From the NCBI RefSeq assembly GCF_001553645.1, contig NZ_CP014231.1, positions 558,001 to 622,000 on the forward strand: DNA of 64,000 nucleotides, read 5' to 3'. The DNA comes from Leptotrichia sp. oral taxon 847. Its GTDB lineage: Bacteria; Fusobacteriota; Fusobacteriia; Fusobacteriales; Leptotrichiaceae. Made by a program: the position numbers and the translations under genes. Positions within the stretch are counted from its first letter, which is position 1, and every line of letters starts with the position of its first letter. The notes below the pieces were generated by a model. The model made no database searches and was not told the origin of the DNA. It saw nothing but the letters and a program-made list of their open reading frames with translations. Below, piece after piece: positions 48,435-56,702 of the stretch.

Positions 48435-49172
48435 AATAAAATCTCTAGCCTTTTCAGCAATGTTTTTTTTAGCAAAAAATATTTGTATAGAATCAAAAGA
48501 TTTATTAAGAGTAAAATTTAAAGAATAATAATTTCCTCCTCGACTAAGAAATTTATCAACTTTCACATCATAAATCCAAGAATAAGGGATTATATATGCG
48601 GGATAAACACAAAACAAATATCTGTTTCCAAGTTTTAAATCACTTTGCAACATTATTCCAGTTCCAACTATTCTATCAGAATTAATAAAATCTTCTTTTG
48701 CATAAGTTAAAAAGTTACCCTCATTTAAATCATCTAACATTTTAAAAATTCTTTTATTTTCTTTCTTTCTCATAAACAATGCAAACAATAATAGAAAAAG
48801 TATAACAAACCATAAAAAAATTGGAATGCCAAATTTAATAAGCACAGAAGTTATAGGGCTTATGGAAAAATCAGGATACTCCTTTACAAATTCCAGTTCT
48901 TTAATATACTCTAAATATCCACCAAATAAAATATATACAGTGTCTACTATTAACAAAAAAATTTCTATGCAATAAATCGGGTTTGCCGCTCTTTCTATTT
49001 TTAATATGTTATAAAAAAATTCACGTGGCCCCAGGTCTTTTAAATTCTCATCAATTTCTACGAATACAGTTTTTCTTATTATTCTTTTTCTTGCTGCTAA
49101 AGCAAGAAATATTGATAAAATAAAAATTAAGGGTATAAACATTATCTCGCCAATCATTCCAAACATTCTCAT
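48411..49172 (-). CDS. membrane protein with PH-like C-terminus, hypothetical (253 aa)
   Basis: Hydrophobic segments are at about 9-27 (EIMFIPLIFILSIFLALAAR), 68-84 (IEIFLLIVDTVYILFGGYLE) and 110-135 (LIKFGIPIFLWFVILFLLLF). The C-terminal 100 residues are soluble and strand-rich (GTGIMLQSDLKLGNRYLFCV, then YSLNFTLNKSFDSIQIFF), resembling a bacterial PH-like domain. First gene (in map order) of a minus-strand island of related proteins. No known family name can be given. Confidence 0.6.
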   Translation of the reverse strand: MRMFGMIGEIMFIPLIFILSIFLALAARKRIIRKTVFVEIDENLKDLGPREFFYNILKIERAANPIYCIEIFLLIVDTVYILFGGYLEYIKELEFVKEYPDFSISPITSVLIKFGIPIFLWFVILFLLLFALFMRKKENKRIFKMLDDLNEGNFLTYAKEDFINSDRIVGTGIMLQSDLKLGNRYLFCVYPAYIIPYSWIYDVKVDKFLSRGGNYYSLNFTLNKSFDSIQIFFAKKNIAEKARDFILKNKGLS

Positions 49173-49261
49173 TTAAAACACTTCCTTTTCAATATAAAAT
49201 ATTGTCATTTTTACATAAGTGAAGCAACAGTAATTTTTTTTGCAAATTCTACATTTTTAAT

Positions 49262-49636
49262 TTAGTCATATTTAACGGTATACGGTATAGAATATTCTTT
49301 TAAAATAGGTGTTAATTTCTGTATTTCATCTAAAACCATTTTTTCAGTAACAATAAGTGAAATTTTACTTGTCTGAAAAAAACGTTTAACCACTTTTGCA
49401 TTTTTCTTATAAATCCTTATTTGCCCTCTGTAAGAATTACGAATACGAGTACAGTAAAATTCTACATAATCAATGTCGAAAAGCGGGATTTTTTTTGTAG
49501 GTACAGAATTAAGATGTAAGTTTTCATTTTCTACATAAAAACATTCCATTGTATTTTTTCTGACTATTAAATATATAAGAGTTGCGCTAGAGATAATAAG
49601 TATTACCAGTTGTAGTATTATCATACTAATAATCAT
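49262..49636 (-). CDS. single-pass membrane protein with PH-like domain (124 aa)
   Basis: An N-terminal transmembrane helix (about 3-25, ISMIILQLVILIISSATLIY) precedes a strand-rich domain (MECFYVENENLHLNSVPTKK, then IDYVEFYCTRIRNSYRGQIR) and a C-terminal helix (VLDEIQKLTPILKEYSIPY). It looks like a small version of the bacterial-PH-like proteins encoded next to it. Ribosome-binding site AAGGAGGAA. Function unknown. Confidence 0.6.
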   Translation of the reverse strand: MIISMIILQLVILIISSATLIYLIVRKNTMECFYVENENLHLNSVPTKKIPLFDIDYVEFYCTRIRNSYRGQIRIYKKNAKVVKRFFQTSKISLIVTEKMVLDEIQKLTPILKEYSIPYTVKYD

Positions 49637-49676
49637 TTTATATTCCTCCTTAAATATTTACATATAATCTTATTTT

Positions 49677-50771
49677 TTAAATCTTATTAAACTCATCGTC
49701 TATTAATACTTCATATTTTTTGAAATACTTTTTCAATAGAATATAATCGCTTGTTTTTATATCCAGCTCAGCAAATATATTCTTTTTTCTATCTAAAATT
49801 TGAATAATAGGAATATTATACTTTCTTCCCTTCTTAAATTCTTTAGTATAGAAATTAACAAAATTTATGTTCTCAATTTCTATAGATTTTATTTCATTTT
49901 TATTATATAACAGAGTAATCTCTTTATTACTTATATTTAACGAATATTTTTTATACTTAAGCATTTTTAAAAGCTCATAAACTCCATAAATTATGAAAAT
50001 AATTAACGGAATAATATAAAGAATATCTTTATATTCCCCTTTCTTATATGCCTTAACAAGAACAATAGGTATCACAATAATAAATATAAGAAGTAATAAA
50101 ATATTCGAAAATAAATCAAAATTACTAATGAAAGCTTTAACTTCAAATTGATCTGAAAGTTCTAAATTTCCAAGAGTTTTTAATTTATTTTCTGTATTAT
50201 AGATATCTAAACTAACTAGAGGTAAAGTTATCATAAAAACTAAAATACCCAAGATAGAATATGTTAAAATTATCATTCTTATATCTGAGCTTCTATCTAA
50301 AAATATCAACTGAATTAAAAAAATAACCACAAGTACTAGAAAAATACTCAGCATTATTTTTCGTGCTTTCTTTTGCCTTGCTAAATTTGGAACAAAAAGA
50401 TTCAATTTTTCATCAAAAATATATCTCCGTTTATCCGTATTTGCTTTATTAGTTTCAATGTTTTTCTTAAAAATTAAATTATCTGTATAATTTTTAGCTT
50501 CTAATAAAGACATATCCTTATTTTTATGAAGAAAAGCAACGGTCTCTAATTTTTTATTTTCATTAATCAAAGAAGATAAATGTTTTTCATCTTCTTCAGA
50601 AATAGATATATTTTTTTCATAGTGTTCATTATTGATTTTTTTATCGATACAATCCTTAGCTTCTTTTAAAGTCATTCCTTTTTTATTTTTAATAAAGACA
50701 ATAGCCTCTACTTTTTTCCCTTGTTCAAGTAGTGAAATAATATATTCCTCATCTTTTTCTAATAATTCCAC
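49677..50771 (-). CDS. membrane protein with two L7/L12-like repeats and PH-like C-terminus (364 aa)
   Basis: The N-terminus has two copies of a ribosomal L7/L12 C-terminal-like helical repeat: about 7-44 (LLEQGKKVEAIVFIKNKKGM, TLKEAKDCID) and about 62-95 (LINENKKLETVAFLHKNKDM, SLLEAKNYTD). A short cytoplasmic motif YIFDEKLNLFVPNLARQKKA then precedes four hydrophobic helices (140-160, 170-190, 225-245, 250-270), and a PH-like domain ends the protein (KYSLNISNKEITLLYNKNEI). It starts with GTG after AAGAGGTAAAA. Its paralogue lies next to it, split by a frameshift. Function unknown. Confidence 0.65.
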   Translation of the reverse strand: MELLEKDEEYIISLLEQGKKVEAIVFIKNKKGMTLKEAKDCIDKKINNEHYEKNISISEEDEKHLSSLINENKKLETVAFLHKNKDMSLLEAKNYTDNLIFKKNIETNKANTDKRRYIFDEKLNLFVPNLARQKKARKIMLSIFLVLVVIFLIQLIFLDRSSDIRMIILTYSILGILVFMITLPLVSLDIYNTENKLKTLGNLELSDQFEVKAFISNFDLFSNILLLLIFIIVIPIVLVKAYKKGEYKDILYIIPLIIFIIYGVYELLKMLKYKKYSLNISNKEITLLYNKNEIKSIEIENINFVNFYTKEFKKGRKYNIPIIQILDRKKNIFAELDIKTSDYILLKKYFKKYEVLIDDEFNKI

Positions 50772-50790
50772 AGTATTTTACCTCTTCTTT

Positions 50791-51273
50791 TTAAAATTCT
50801 TTATATTGATTATCTATTGTTACATTATAATTTTCAAAATATTTTTTTAATGAATAATAATCAGTAGCACTTATAGTCATTTCAAGAAGCTTTTTTTCTT
50901 CGCTATCAAAGATTTGTAAAGTAGGATTTCTATCCCTTCTTCCTCTTCCACGAGCAATAGCATAAAATTTAACATAACTTATATTATCTGTTGTAATAAA
51001 TTCTTTTTCATTATTTTCATAATATATTTTTATTGTTTTTCCAACTATGATTAAAGAATATTTACTATTTTTAAATTCTTTAAAAAGTGTATAGAAATTA
51101 TAAATAGATGCCACAGTGGCAAAAATTAAATAAAAAATATATCTAGTTGAAAACTGTTTTAATATATTGGGATGAGAAACAAACATAACAATTAAAAGAA
51201 TCCATATCATCATATATGCAAAAAATCGTCTATTTTTTAAAGCTTTTATTTCAAGATCTTTTGATAATTTCAA
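50791..51273 (-). CDS. paralogue of the 364-aa protein, 3' part of a frameshifted gene
   Basis: 160 residues from a TTG start at 51273: two hydrophobic helices (FFAYMMIWILLIVMFVSHPN, then IFYLIFATVASIYNFYTLFK) and a PH-like domain (KYSLIIVGKTIKIYYENNEK, then TTDNISYVKFYAI). The latter closely resembles the end of the 364-aa protein (KYFENYNVTIDNQYKEF versus KYFKKYEVLIDDEFNKI). The frame stays open upstream to about 51350 and joins the frame of the gene at 51339 across an A6GA6 run, so the two are one interrupted gene. Confidence 0.6.
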   Translation of the reverse strand: MKLSKDLEIKALKNRRFFAYMMIWILLIVMFVSHPNILKQFSTRYIFYLIFATVASIYNFYTLFKEFKNSKYSLIIVGKTIKIYYENNEKEFITTDNISYVKFYAIARGRGRRDRNPTLQIFDSEEKKLLEMTISATDYYSLKKYFENYNVTIDNQYKEF

Positions 51274-51338
51274 TCCTTTAATTTCTTCTAGCCTTTTCTC
51301 TATCAGATGAATATTTATTTTTAAAACAAGATATATAG

Positions 51339-51554
51339 CTAAAAAAGAAAAAATATTACATGGGTATAAGCCAAAAATGATCTTTTCTCATAAGAAATTT
51401 TATTCCAAAAATATATTTGTATTAAAATAGCAACAAAAGATATTAATGATAAAATCAAAAGTACTTTTGCGATTTTTTTTTGTCTTGGTAAATTAGGAAC
51501 ATACATATTTAACTCTTCATCAAAAATATAGCCCCATTTTTTAGGTTCATTCAT
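51339..51554 (-). CDS. paralogue of the 364-aa protein, 5' part of a frameshifted gene
   Basis: Start at ATG 51554 after TTGGAGGC. The first residues (MNEPKKWGYIFDEELNMYVP, then NLPRQKKIAKVL) match RRYIFDEKLNLFVPNLARQK of the 364-aa neighbour, followed by a transmembrane helix (LLILSLISFVAILIQIYFWN). It ends at a TAG in a homopolymer region; shifting by one base continues the protein into the gene at 50791. Either a frameshift mutation or phase-variable slippage at A6GA6 (51341-51353) is likely. It lacks the L7/L12-like repeats. Confidence 0.6.
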   Translation of the reverse strand: MNEPKKWGYIFDEELNMYVPNLPRQKKIAKVLLILSLISFVAILIQIYFWNKISYEKRSFLAYTHVIFFLF

Positions 51555-51572
51555 TCTATAAGCCTCCAAATA

Positions 51573-52508
51573 TTATTTTTTTCTAATAAGCATAAAAATA
51601 GAAATTATTACAAGAGTAATACCTAAAATGATACCACTTAATCCAATAACTTTATATAATTCAATATATTTTAACAAGCTAACATCAGAATTTTGAATTC
51701 CAATATGAGCAACATAAAGAATGAAAATTCCAAAAATAAATATTAGAATTCCACTAACAAATAATAAAATATACCCAGGAAATGAATAATCTTTTTTTGT
51801 TAAACTTCTCTTTTTAAAAGGAGAAGTACTATATGAATTTGTGTTTTCAGGAACATTTACACCTGCATCTTCAATTAATTTTATACTTGTTATATAGCTT
51901 GTTCCAAAAATTCCTTTTCCAAAAGTACAAGAAAATTTAGAGCCAACTTTATCTATAAAAATTTTGTGTCTCCACATCCCAGTAGAATACAAATCTGGAG
52001 AATCTTTAAATTTAAAAATATAAATGTGGGTAAGAGATCTTCTACTTTTATAAATAGTAAAATAATCTCCTAAAACTACTTCTTGCGTTTCTCTATTGTG
52101 TATAAAAATTCTGTCCACTATCTTAAAAAGTATAGCCCAAGATATAAGAAGACTTGGAATAAAAATATATAAAGGTGAATTTCCTAATGTTATTATGTTT
52201 GATTTAACAATAATATACCAAATGGGTATAGCAAAAATAACAGTTGCTATAGAAATTGAAACAAAATTATAACTTGTATTATAATCAATATATGAATTAC
52301 CACTAGCACGCATTCCTTTACTATGATAACATAATCTTGAAATTAAGTGTAGTAATCCAAAAGCACAAATTGCTATTCCCTGTAAAGAAGAGCTGCTATT
52401 AAAATATAATATTCCACCTAATACAAAAGAAGCTATTGAAAACAATATTGATAAATCTATTAAAACTGATAATAAAGAAAAAATAAACAAATATGCTAAA
52501 AATAACAT
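51573..52508 (-). CDS. multi-pass membrane protein, hypothetical (311 aa)
   Basis: Hydrophobic segments at about 2-22, 24-40, 84-102, 111-130, 246-268 and 286-306 (for example LYIFIPSLLISWAILFKIVD and GYILLFVSGILIFIFGIFIL). The middle soluble part (about 140-230) includes GDYFTIYKSRRSLTHIYIFK, resembling the PH-like domains in this island. Ribosome-binding site GTGGAGAG. It follows the frameshifted gene by a few bases, suggesting a joint operon. No family named. Confidence 0.6.
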   Translation of the reverse strand: MLFLAYLFIFSLLSVLIDLSILFSIASFVLGGILYFNSSSSLQGIAICAFGLLHLISRLCYHSKGMRASGNSYIDYNTSYNFVSISIATVIFAIPIWYIIVKSNIITLGNSPLYIFIPSLLISWAILFKIVDRIFIHNRETQEVVLGDYFTIYKSRRSLTHIYIFKFKDSPDLYSTGMWRHKIFIDKVGSKFSCTFGKGIFGTSYITSIKLIEDAGVNVPENTNSYSTSPFKKRSLTKKDYSFPGYILLFVSGILIFIFGIFILYVAHIGIQNSDVSLLKYIELYKVIGLSGIILGITLVIISIFMLIRKK

Positions 52509-52527
52509 TACTCACTCTCCACAGTTT

Positions 52528-53445
52528 TTATTTCACTAATCCTAAAAGTTCTTCCCTATTTAACGGTTCAACCATAATATATGAAGCATCTATGAATCTA
52601 TATTTATTTTCCGGTAAATTTTTAATAAAGTCATCATAATCCAAATGTGCAACAACATTATAACTGTTTCGATCATTTTCATCTCCATCAATAGTTACCA
52701 ATCCAATATTCCAGAAAGCAATATCTTCATTTTTAACCATATCTGAATTTTCAAATTCAACACTAGGTTTATAAGGAAGTATCGTCCTAAGATTTTGTGT
52801 AAGAGTATAAGCTCCTATTATTTCCCCGTCTTCCTTATTTCTGAAAAATCGCTGATTTGCTGAGAAGGCATCTAAATATTGTATTTCCTTTACCATATTA
52901 GAAAAAGTATCAATAGGGCTATTTGAATTTTCTATTTTATCAATCATTTCTTGATTAAAGGAAACAATCCTATTTACTCCAAAAATACTGTAAAGAGTCG
53001 AATCTTCACCTTTAACCCGTGATGAAATTCCTTCTATTCCATAAAGTATATCACCTTCATAGTCAAATTTATCAATATTATCAACTGTATATTCTTCTCC
53101 CGTTTCACTTATAATTTTTGAATCAAATTTTTTAGCCAATGCTTTTATATATTCCAATGCCAGAAGCCAATCTTCTCTGGACGATGGTGTAAAAACCCTT
53201 ATGCTATAATTTTTATTTTTATTATCATAATACAATTCAAATCCTCTTGCACTTTGCTTACCATCTCCTATTAAAAGACACTGATAATTAGAAACAGGAG
53301 ATAACAGCAAATCATTAATGTCAATATTTCCAGTATTGTAGCTGTAAAGCTCCGTATCCAGCAAACTCAATGCAGTTTCAACATTTAAAACCGGTTCATA
53401 ACCTAAAAATTTTTTCTTGTTTTTTACATAAAAACTTATACTCAT
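52528..53445 (-). CDS. DUF4299-family protein
   Basis: The 305-residue product resembles DUF4299 proteins, found in Streptococcus, Fusobacteria and relatives: MSISFYVKNKKKFLGYEPVL at the start, YQCLLIGDGKQSARGFELYY, VFTPSSREDWLLALEYIKAL and SYNVVAHLDYDDFIKNLPEN, ending SYIMVEPLNREELLGLV. It is soluble and has no signal peptide. The family function is unknown; members often lie in islands with immunity or toxin-like genes. It has a strong ribosome-binding site (GGAGGTT). Confidence 0.7.
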   Translation of the reverse strand: MSISFYVKNKKKFLGYEPVLNVETALSLLDTELYSYNTGNIDINDLLLSPVSNYQCLLIGDGKQSARGFELYYDNKNKNYSIRVFTPSSREDWLLALEYIKALAKKFDSKIISETGEEYTVDNIDKFDYEGDILYGIEGISSRVKGEDSTLYSIFGVNRIVSFNQEMIDKIENSNSPIDTFSNMVKEIQYLDAFSANQRFFRNKEDGEIIGAYTLTQNLRTILPYKPSVEFENSDMVKNEDIAFWNIGLVTIDGDENDRNSYNVVAHLDYDDFIKNLPENKYRFIDASYIMVEPLNREELLGLVK

Positions 53446-53541
53446 TTTTTAACCTCCGTATTTTTTTTATTTACTAATTTATTATTTTTATCGCCACTTT
53501 ATTTTTTAATTTTATTCAAATTTCTAAAAAGATATAATACA

Positions 53542-53889
53542 TCATTTTACTAATTTGCTTAATTTTTCTTTCAACTCATCATCAACTTCAATTTTTTCTA
53601 AGTTTTCTATATTTTCTTCATTTATAGCAGTATGATACAAAAAAACGCCATCCATTGCACCATCTGCCCAAGGAATTCCATTCTCCTCTTCTTGAGGCAA
53701 AGCAAAATCTTCAGGTAATTTTCCACACTCTCGAATAGAAGATTTTATTAATTCATACATAGATAAATTTTTGTTTTCCAATTTTTTATTCTCCTTTTTT
53801 TCTAATTTTTTTGTTATCATTAATTTTTTTATTAGAAAAATAATTGTTACTACAACTACAATAATAAGTATATTTTGAAAAAATTCCAT
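53542..53889 (-). CDS. membrane-anchored small protein, hypothetical (115 aa)
   Basis: One N-terminal transmembrane helix (about 4-26, NILIIVVVVTIIFLIKKLMI), a Lys/Glu-rich linker (KLEKKENKKLENKNLSMYEL) and a short soluble domain with KLPEDFALPQEEENGIPWAD and GAMDGVFLYHT. The P-W-A-D-G-A-M-D-G motif is distinctive but not a family I can name. Possibly anchors a soluble domain to the membrane. Confidence 0.55.
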   Translation of the reverse strand: MEFFQNILIIVVVVTIIFLIKKLMITKKLEKKENKKLENKNLSMYELIKSSIRECGKLPEDFALPQEEENGIPWADGAMDGVFLYHTAINEENIENLEKIEVDDELKEKLSKLVK

Positions 53890-53917
53890 AAATCCTTCAT
53901 TATAATTTTACTATATT

Positions 53918-54673
53918 TTACCATTCATTTACAAAATATAAAAGAGCAAGCCTAATTTGTGTCAAAAGTTCTTCCGTAAGACTGTCATATTCACTTTCAA
54001 GCCCCTTTTCGTGTGCATAATAAGGAGGGCTGTCATTCCAGGAACCCATTCCACCAAAAACATTAGAAATATCTGAGGCATAAAAAAGGAGTTTATTAAT
54101 TTTGGGTAATTCAGAAAAATATATTCCATAAAAAGTTTTTTGTATATTTTCAATCTCTTCGCCATTTAAAATACTAATAGCTTTTCTAAAGATATTTCCA
54201 AAATTTTGAAAATCAATTTTATCAGCTAAAATTGCTATTCTATTCAATACATCTTTAAAATCTTCTGTATTATCATAAAATTTAGGTTTTGCTTTTAGAG
54301 GGGGTTCCCATTCATGTTCTGTGTAAATAATGTGCCATTCATTATTGTAATCTTCCCATTTTGGAGTAAAATAAGTAACTAATTTATTGTCAAAAAAGCA
54401 GACTATACTAGCTTGACTTATATTAGTAAAATTAAGAAAATTACTATCTTTTATAGGTAGAGGAATTAAGAACTTAATATTTTGTAATCCTCTATCAATA
54501 CAATAATCAAACCATTCCTCAACACTTTTAGCCTTATATTTTTTATTATTAAAAAATATAAATTCAACTTTTTTTTCATAATATATGGGCTTATATCTAA
54601 TCCTATTTCTTTTTTCCAAAGCACTTTTAGTGGCCAATACAATATTACATATTTGTGCTATTTCTATATTCAT
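53918..54673 (-). CDS. hypothetical protein, possible polymorphic-system type (251 aa)
   Basis: Start at ATG 54673 after TGGAGGTTATTTTTA. The protein is soluble (MNIEIAQICNIVLATKSALE at the start; EWFDYCIDRGLQNIKFLIPL; a middle EHEWEPPLKAKPKFYDNTED; ASDISNVFGGMGSWNDSPPY near the end). The VFGGMGSWNDS segment and general size recall immunity-type or SUKH-like proteins that accompany toxins, but the match is not strong enough to assign a function. Confidence 0.55.
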   Translation of the reverse strand: MNIEIAQICNIVLATKSALEKRNRIRYKPIYYEKKVEFIFFNNKKYKAKSVEEWFDYCIDRGLQNIKFLIPLPIKDSNFLNFTNISQASIVCFFDNKLVTYFTPKWEDYNNEWHIIYTEHEWEPPLKAKPKFYDNTEDFKDVLNRIAILADKIDFQNFGNIFRKAISILNGEEIENIQKTFYGIYFSELPKINKLLFYASDISNVFGGMGSWNDSPPYYAHEKGLESEYDSLTEELLTQIRLALLYFVNEW

Positions 54674-54728
54674 TAAAAATAACCTCCATTTGAATATTTT
54701 GTACATAATTCTGAGCAGTTCAACAGTT

Positions 54729-55025
54729 TTATCTCATTATATGCTCATCTAACTGAATAAAGCAAACAATTTTTTTATTTTTCAGTTTATCTACACTTGG
54801 TAATATATTATTTTCCTCGTCATCTTCCAATCCTACCTGAGCAATTAAATGGTTGGAAAATTCATCTTCGTAAATATCGCAGGTAATAAACGGAACACCT
54901 TTAATACACAGGGCATTCTGCACATCTACATAATAGATTGTATTTCTAAATACATCAAGGGTTGATTCATTAATAATAATTTTAACTTTTCCAACATAAA
55001 AAATTTCTTTTTTCCTTCTAAACAT
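54729..55025 (-). CDS. small hypothetical protein (98 aa)
   Basis: 98 residues, soluble, probably beta-rich (FRRKKEIFYVGKVKIIINES, then ALCIKGVPFITCDIYEDEF). No signal peptide, no motif recognised. It is the most upstream gene (in transcription order) of the minus-strand island. Ribosome-binding site AGAGAGGAT. The gap to the divergent esterase at 55263 holds the esterase promoter. Confidence 0.55.
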   Translation of the reverse strand: MFRRKKEIFYVGKVKIIINESTLDVFRNTIYYVDVQNALCIKGVPFITCDIYEDEFSNHLIAQVGLEDDEENNILPSVDKLKNKKIVCFIQLDEHIMR

Positions 55026-55197
55026 TTCATTATCCTCTCTATAAATATTCTTTTGTTGATAGAGTTTACAAAAATTCCAGATTTTATCAAGTATTTTAGT
55101 TTATTTTACCATAATTTAAAAAAAAATTAAATATATTTAAGCAAAGAAAAAAATTATAAATAGTATAAATAAATTGAATAAAATTTTTAAAAACATA

Positions 55198-55206
55198 TGT
55201 TATAAT
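55198..55206 (+). promoter_or_regulatory. extended -10 promoter of the esterase gene
   Basis: TGTTATAAT is an extended -10 box; a TTGAAT 21 bases upstream is too far away to count as a good -35. It lies 56 bases before the esterase ATG. A related box occurs before the truncated copy at 48360. Confidence 0.55.
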
Positions 55207-55262
55207 TAATTATATTAATCAAAATTTATTTAAAATAAATTCAATATTAAAAAGGAGCTGCT

Positions 55263-55961
55263 ATGAAAAAATTAAATTTAAAAATAGAAGACAACGAATG
55301 TATTTTGTATATGAAGGAAAATAAAAATACGGAATATGTTTTAATTCAGCCTGTCGACGAACATGATATTGATGTTCTTGATAACGAAGTAAGATATATT
55401 TCTGAAAATACAAGTAAAAATTTTAGCCTTGCCGCATTTAAAATAGACGACTGGAACAGCGAACTGACTCCATGGGAAATGCCTCTTCTTCGTGGAAAAG
55501 GCAATTTTGGAAATGAAGCTGGTAAAACATTAGAGTTTATAAAGGAAAAATTGATTCCAAGTTTGGCAGAATTTATGAATATTCAAGATAAGAACGTGAA
55601 GTATATTTTAGGTGGATATTCTCTTGCTGGGTTATTTTCGCTTTGGAGCGGTTATCAGACAGATATTTTTGATGGAATAGCTGGAGTTTCACCATCGGTT
55701 TGGTATAAGGATTGGATAAAATTTGTGAAAAACAATGAGATTTTGGCAAAAAATGTTTATTTGAGTCTTGGGGATTTGGAAGAAAAGACTAAACATCAGG
55801 TTTTATCGAAGATTGGGGATAATATAAGGGAATATTTTGAAATTTTGAGAAATTATGAAAATGTAGAAAAATGTATTTTAGATTGGAATGAAGGAAATCA
55901 TTTTAGAGATTCGGATGTGCGGACTGGGAAGGGGTTTCGTTGGGTTTTGGAGAATGTTTAA
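55263..55961 (+). CDS. alpha/beta hydrolase, esterase D-like
   Basis: 232 residues with the alpha/beta hydrolase fold. The nucleophile elbow GYSLAGLFSLWSG (about 119-131) carries Ser in G-x-S-x-A. The family PSVWYKDW follows, then a catalytic Asp/His region ending GNHFRDSDVRTGKGFRW with the His. Related proteins are small esterases or enterochelin esterase-like enzymes; the substrate is unknown. It has a ribosome-binding site AAAGGAGCTG. Its 5' end was copied to 48360. Confidence 0.8.
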   Translation: MKKLNLKIEDNECILYMKENKNTEYVLIQPVDEHDIDVLDNEVRYISENTSKNFSLAAFKIDDWNSELTPWEMPLLRGKGNFGNEAGKTLEFIKEKLIPSLAEFMNIQDKNVKYILGGYSLAGLFSLWSGYQTDIFDGIAGVSPSVWYKDWIKFVKNNEILAKNVYLSLGDLEEKTKHQVLSKIGDNIREYFEILRNYENVEKCILDWNEGNHFRDSDVRTGKGFRWVLENV

Positions 55962-56062
55962 GTATGATAAAAAACACTTATAAAATGGATTTATCAATAT
56001 TTAGCTTTAGTTTTAAATATTAATATTATTTATAATTAACAATAAATTAATCCAAAATAAAG

Positions 56063-56088
56063 TTTAGACAAATCTGGGGGGGTATAAT
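56063..56088 (+). promoter_or_regulatory. promoter with a G7 tract touching the -10 box
   Basis: Seven G (56076-56082) immediately precede a perfect TATAAT (56083-56088), upstream of the secreted-protein gene. TTTAGA at 56063 or TAGACA at 56065 could serve as -35 boxes at spacings of 14 or 12, and AGTTTA at 16, depending on the length of the G run. Such a tract is exceptional in a 30% GC genome and is the kind of element that changes promoter spacing by slippage. Confidence 0.6.
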
Positions 56089-56131
56089 ACAATTAATAAA
56101 TTTTAAAAATTTTTAGAAAGGAGAAAAATAA

Positions 56132-56599
56132 ATGAAATTAAAATTTAGAAAAGTATTTTTACTTAGAAAAATATTAGTGCTATTAGGTGTTTTGATTTTA
56201 TCTTCAATTTCTTATTCGTATCAACATAAATTATCAGAGCCACTTGATAACTTTAATTATTTATTATGTACTTCAGTAAGACCTAGTTATCAATCTGAGA
56301 AGGGTGTTCTAAGAGTAAATTTAGATAATTGTGCTGTAGATAGAGGAGACCTTAGTAATAATAATTTTTTTTGGAGTGGAAATATGGGTATAAGAACAGA
56401 AAATGTTTCTGAATTACAAAAATATTTAAATGACAATAATGCAATAATAATGTTAAAATGTGGGATAAAAGGTTATACAAATTTTTTTAAAGATTCATAC
56501 ATTGAAGTACAAAGAAAAGATATTGTCATTACTGATTATGATGGTTTTTTAAAAAGATATAAAGCTAAGTATGACGATTATGGGTGTATTCCCAAATAA
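56132..56599 (+). CDS. secreted small protein, hypothetical (155 aa)
   Basis: Signal peptide: basic start (MKLKFRKVFLLRK) and hydrophobic core ILVLLGVLILSSISYS, with probable cleavage near SYS-YQ. The mature part is about 120 residues with several Cys (for instance YLLCTS, LDNCAVD, LKCGIKG, YGCIPK), possibly disulfide-bonded after export, and no recognised domain. It has a strong ribosome-binding site (GAAAGGAGA). Downstream its terminator is interrupted by an IS256-type element. Confidence 0.6.
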   Translation: MKLKFRKVFLLRKILVLLGVLILSSISYSYQHKLSEPLDNFNYLLCTSVRPSYQSEKGVLRVNLDNCAVDRGDLSNNNFFWSGNMGIRTENVSELQKYLNDNNAIIMLKCGIKGYTNFFKDSYIEVQRKDIVITDYDGFLKRYKAKYDDYGCIPK

Positions 56600-56671
56600 T
56601 TAAATTGAAAAAAAAGGCTGGAAATAGAGAGTGTCCAGAATTTTGTGTAAACTCAAAATATAATATATGGT

Positions 56672-56702
56672 ACAGGATGGTATTTTTATCATCCTGTTTT
56701 TA
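56672..56702 (+). terminator. terminator inside the left end of the IS element
   Basis: ACAGGATG and CATCCTGT form an 8-bp stem around GTATTTTTAT, followed by TTTTTA, on the plus strand. It would stop transcription entering the element from the secreted-protein gene. Confidence 0.75.
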
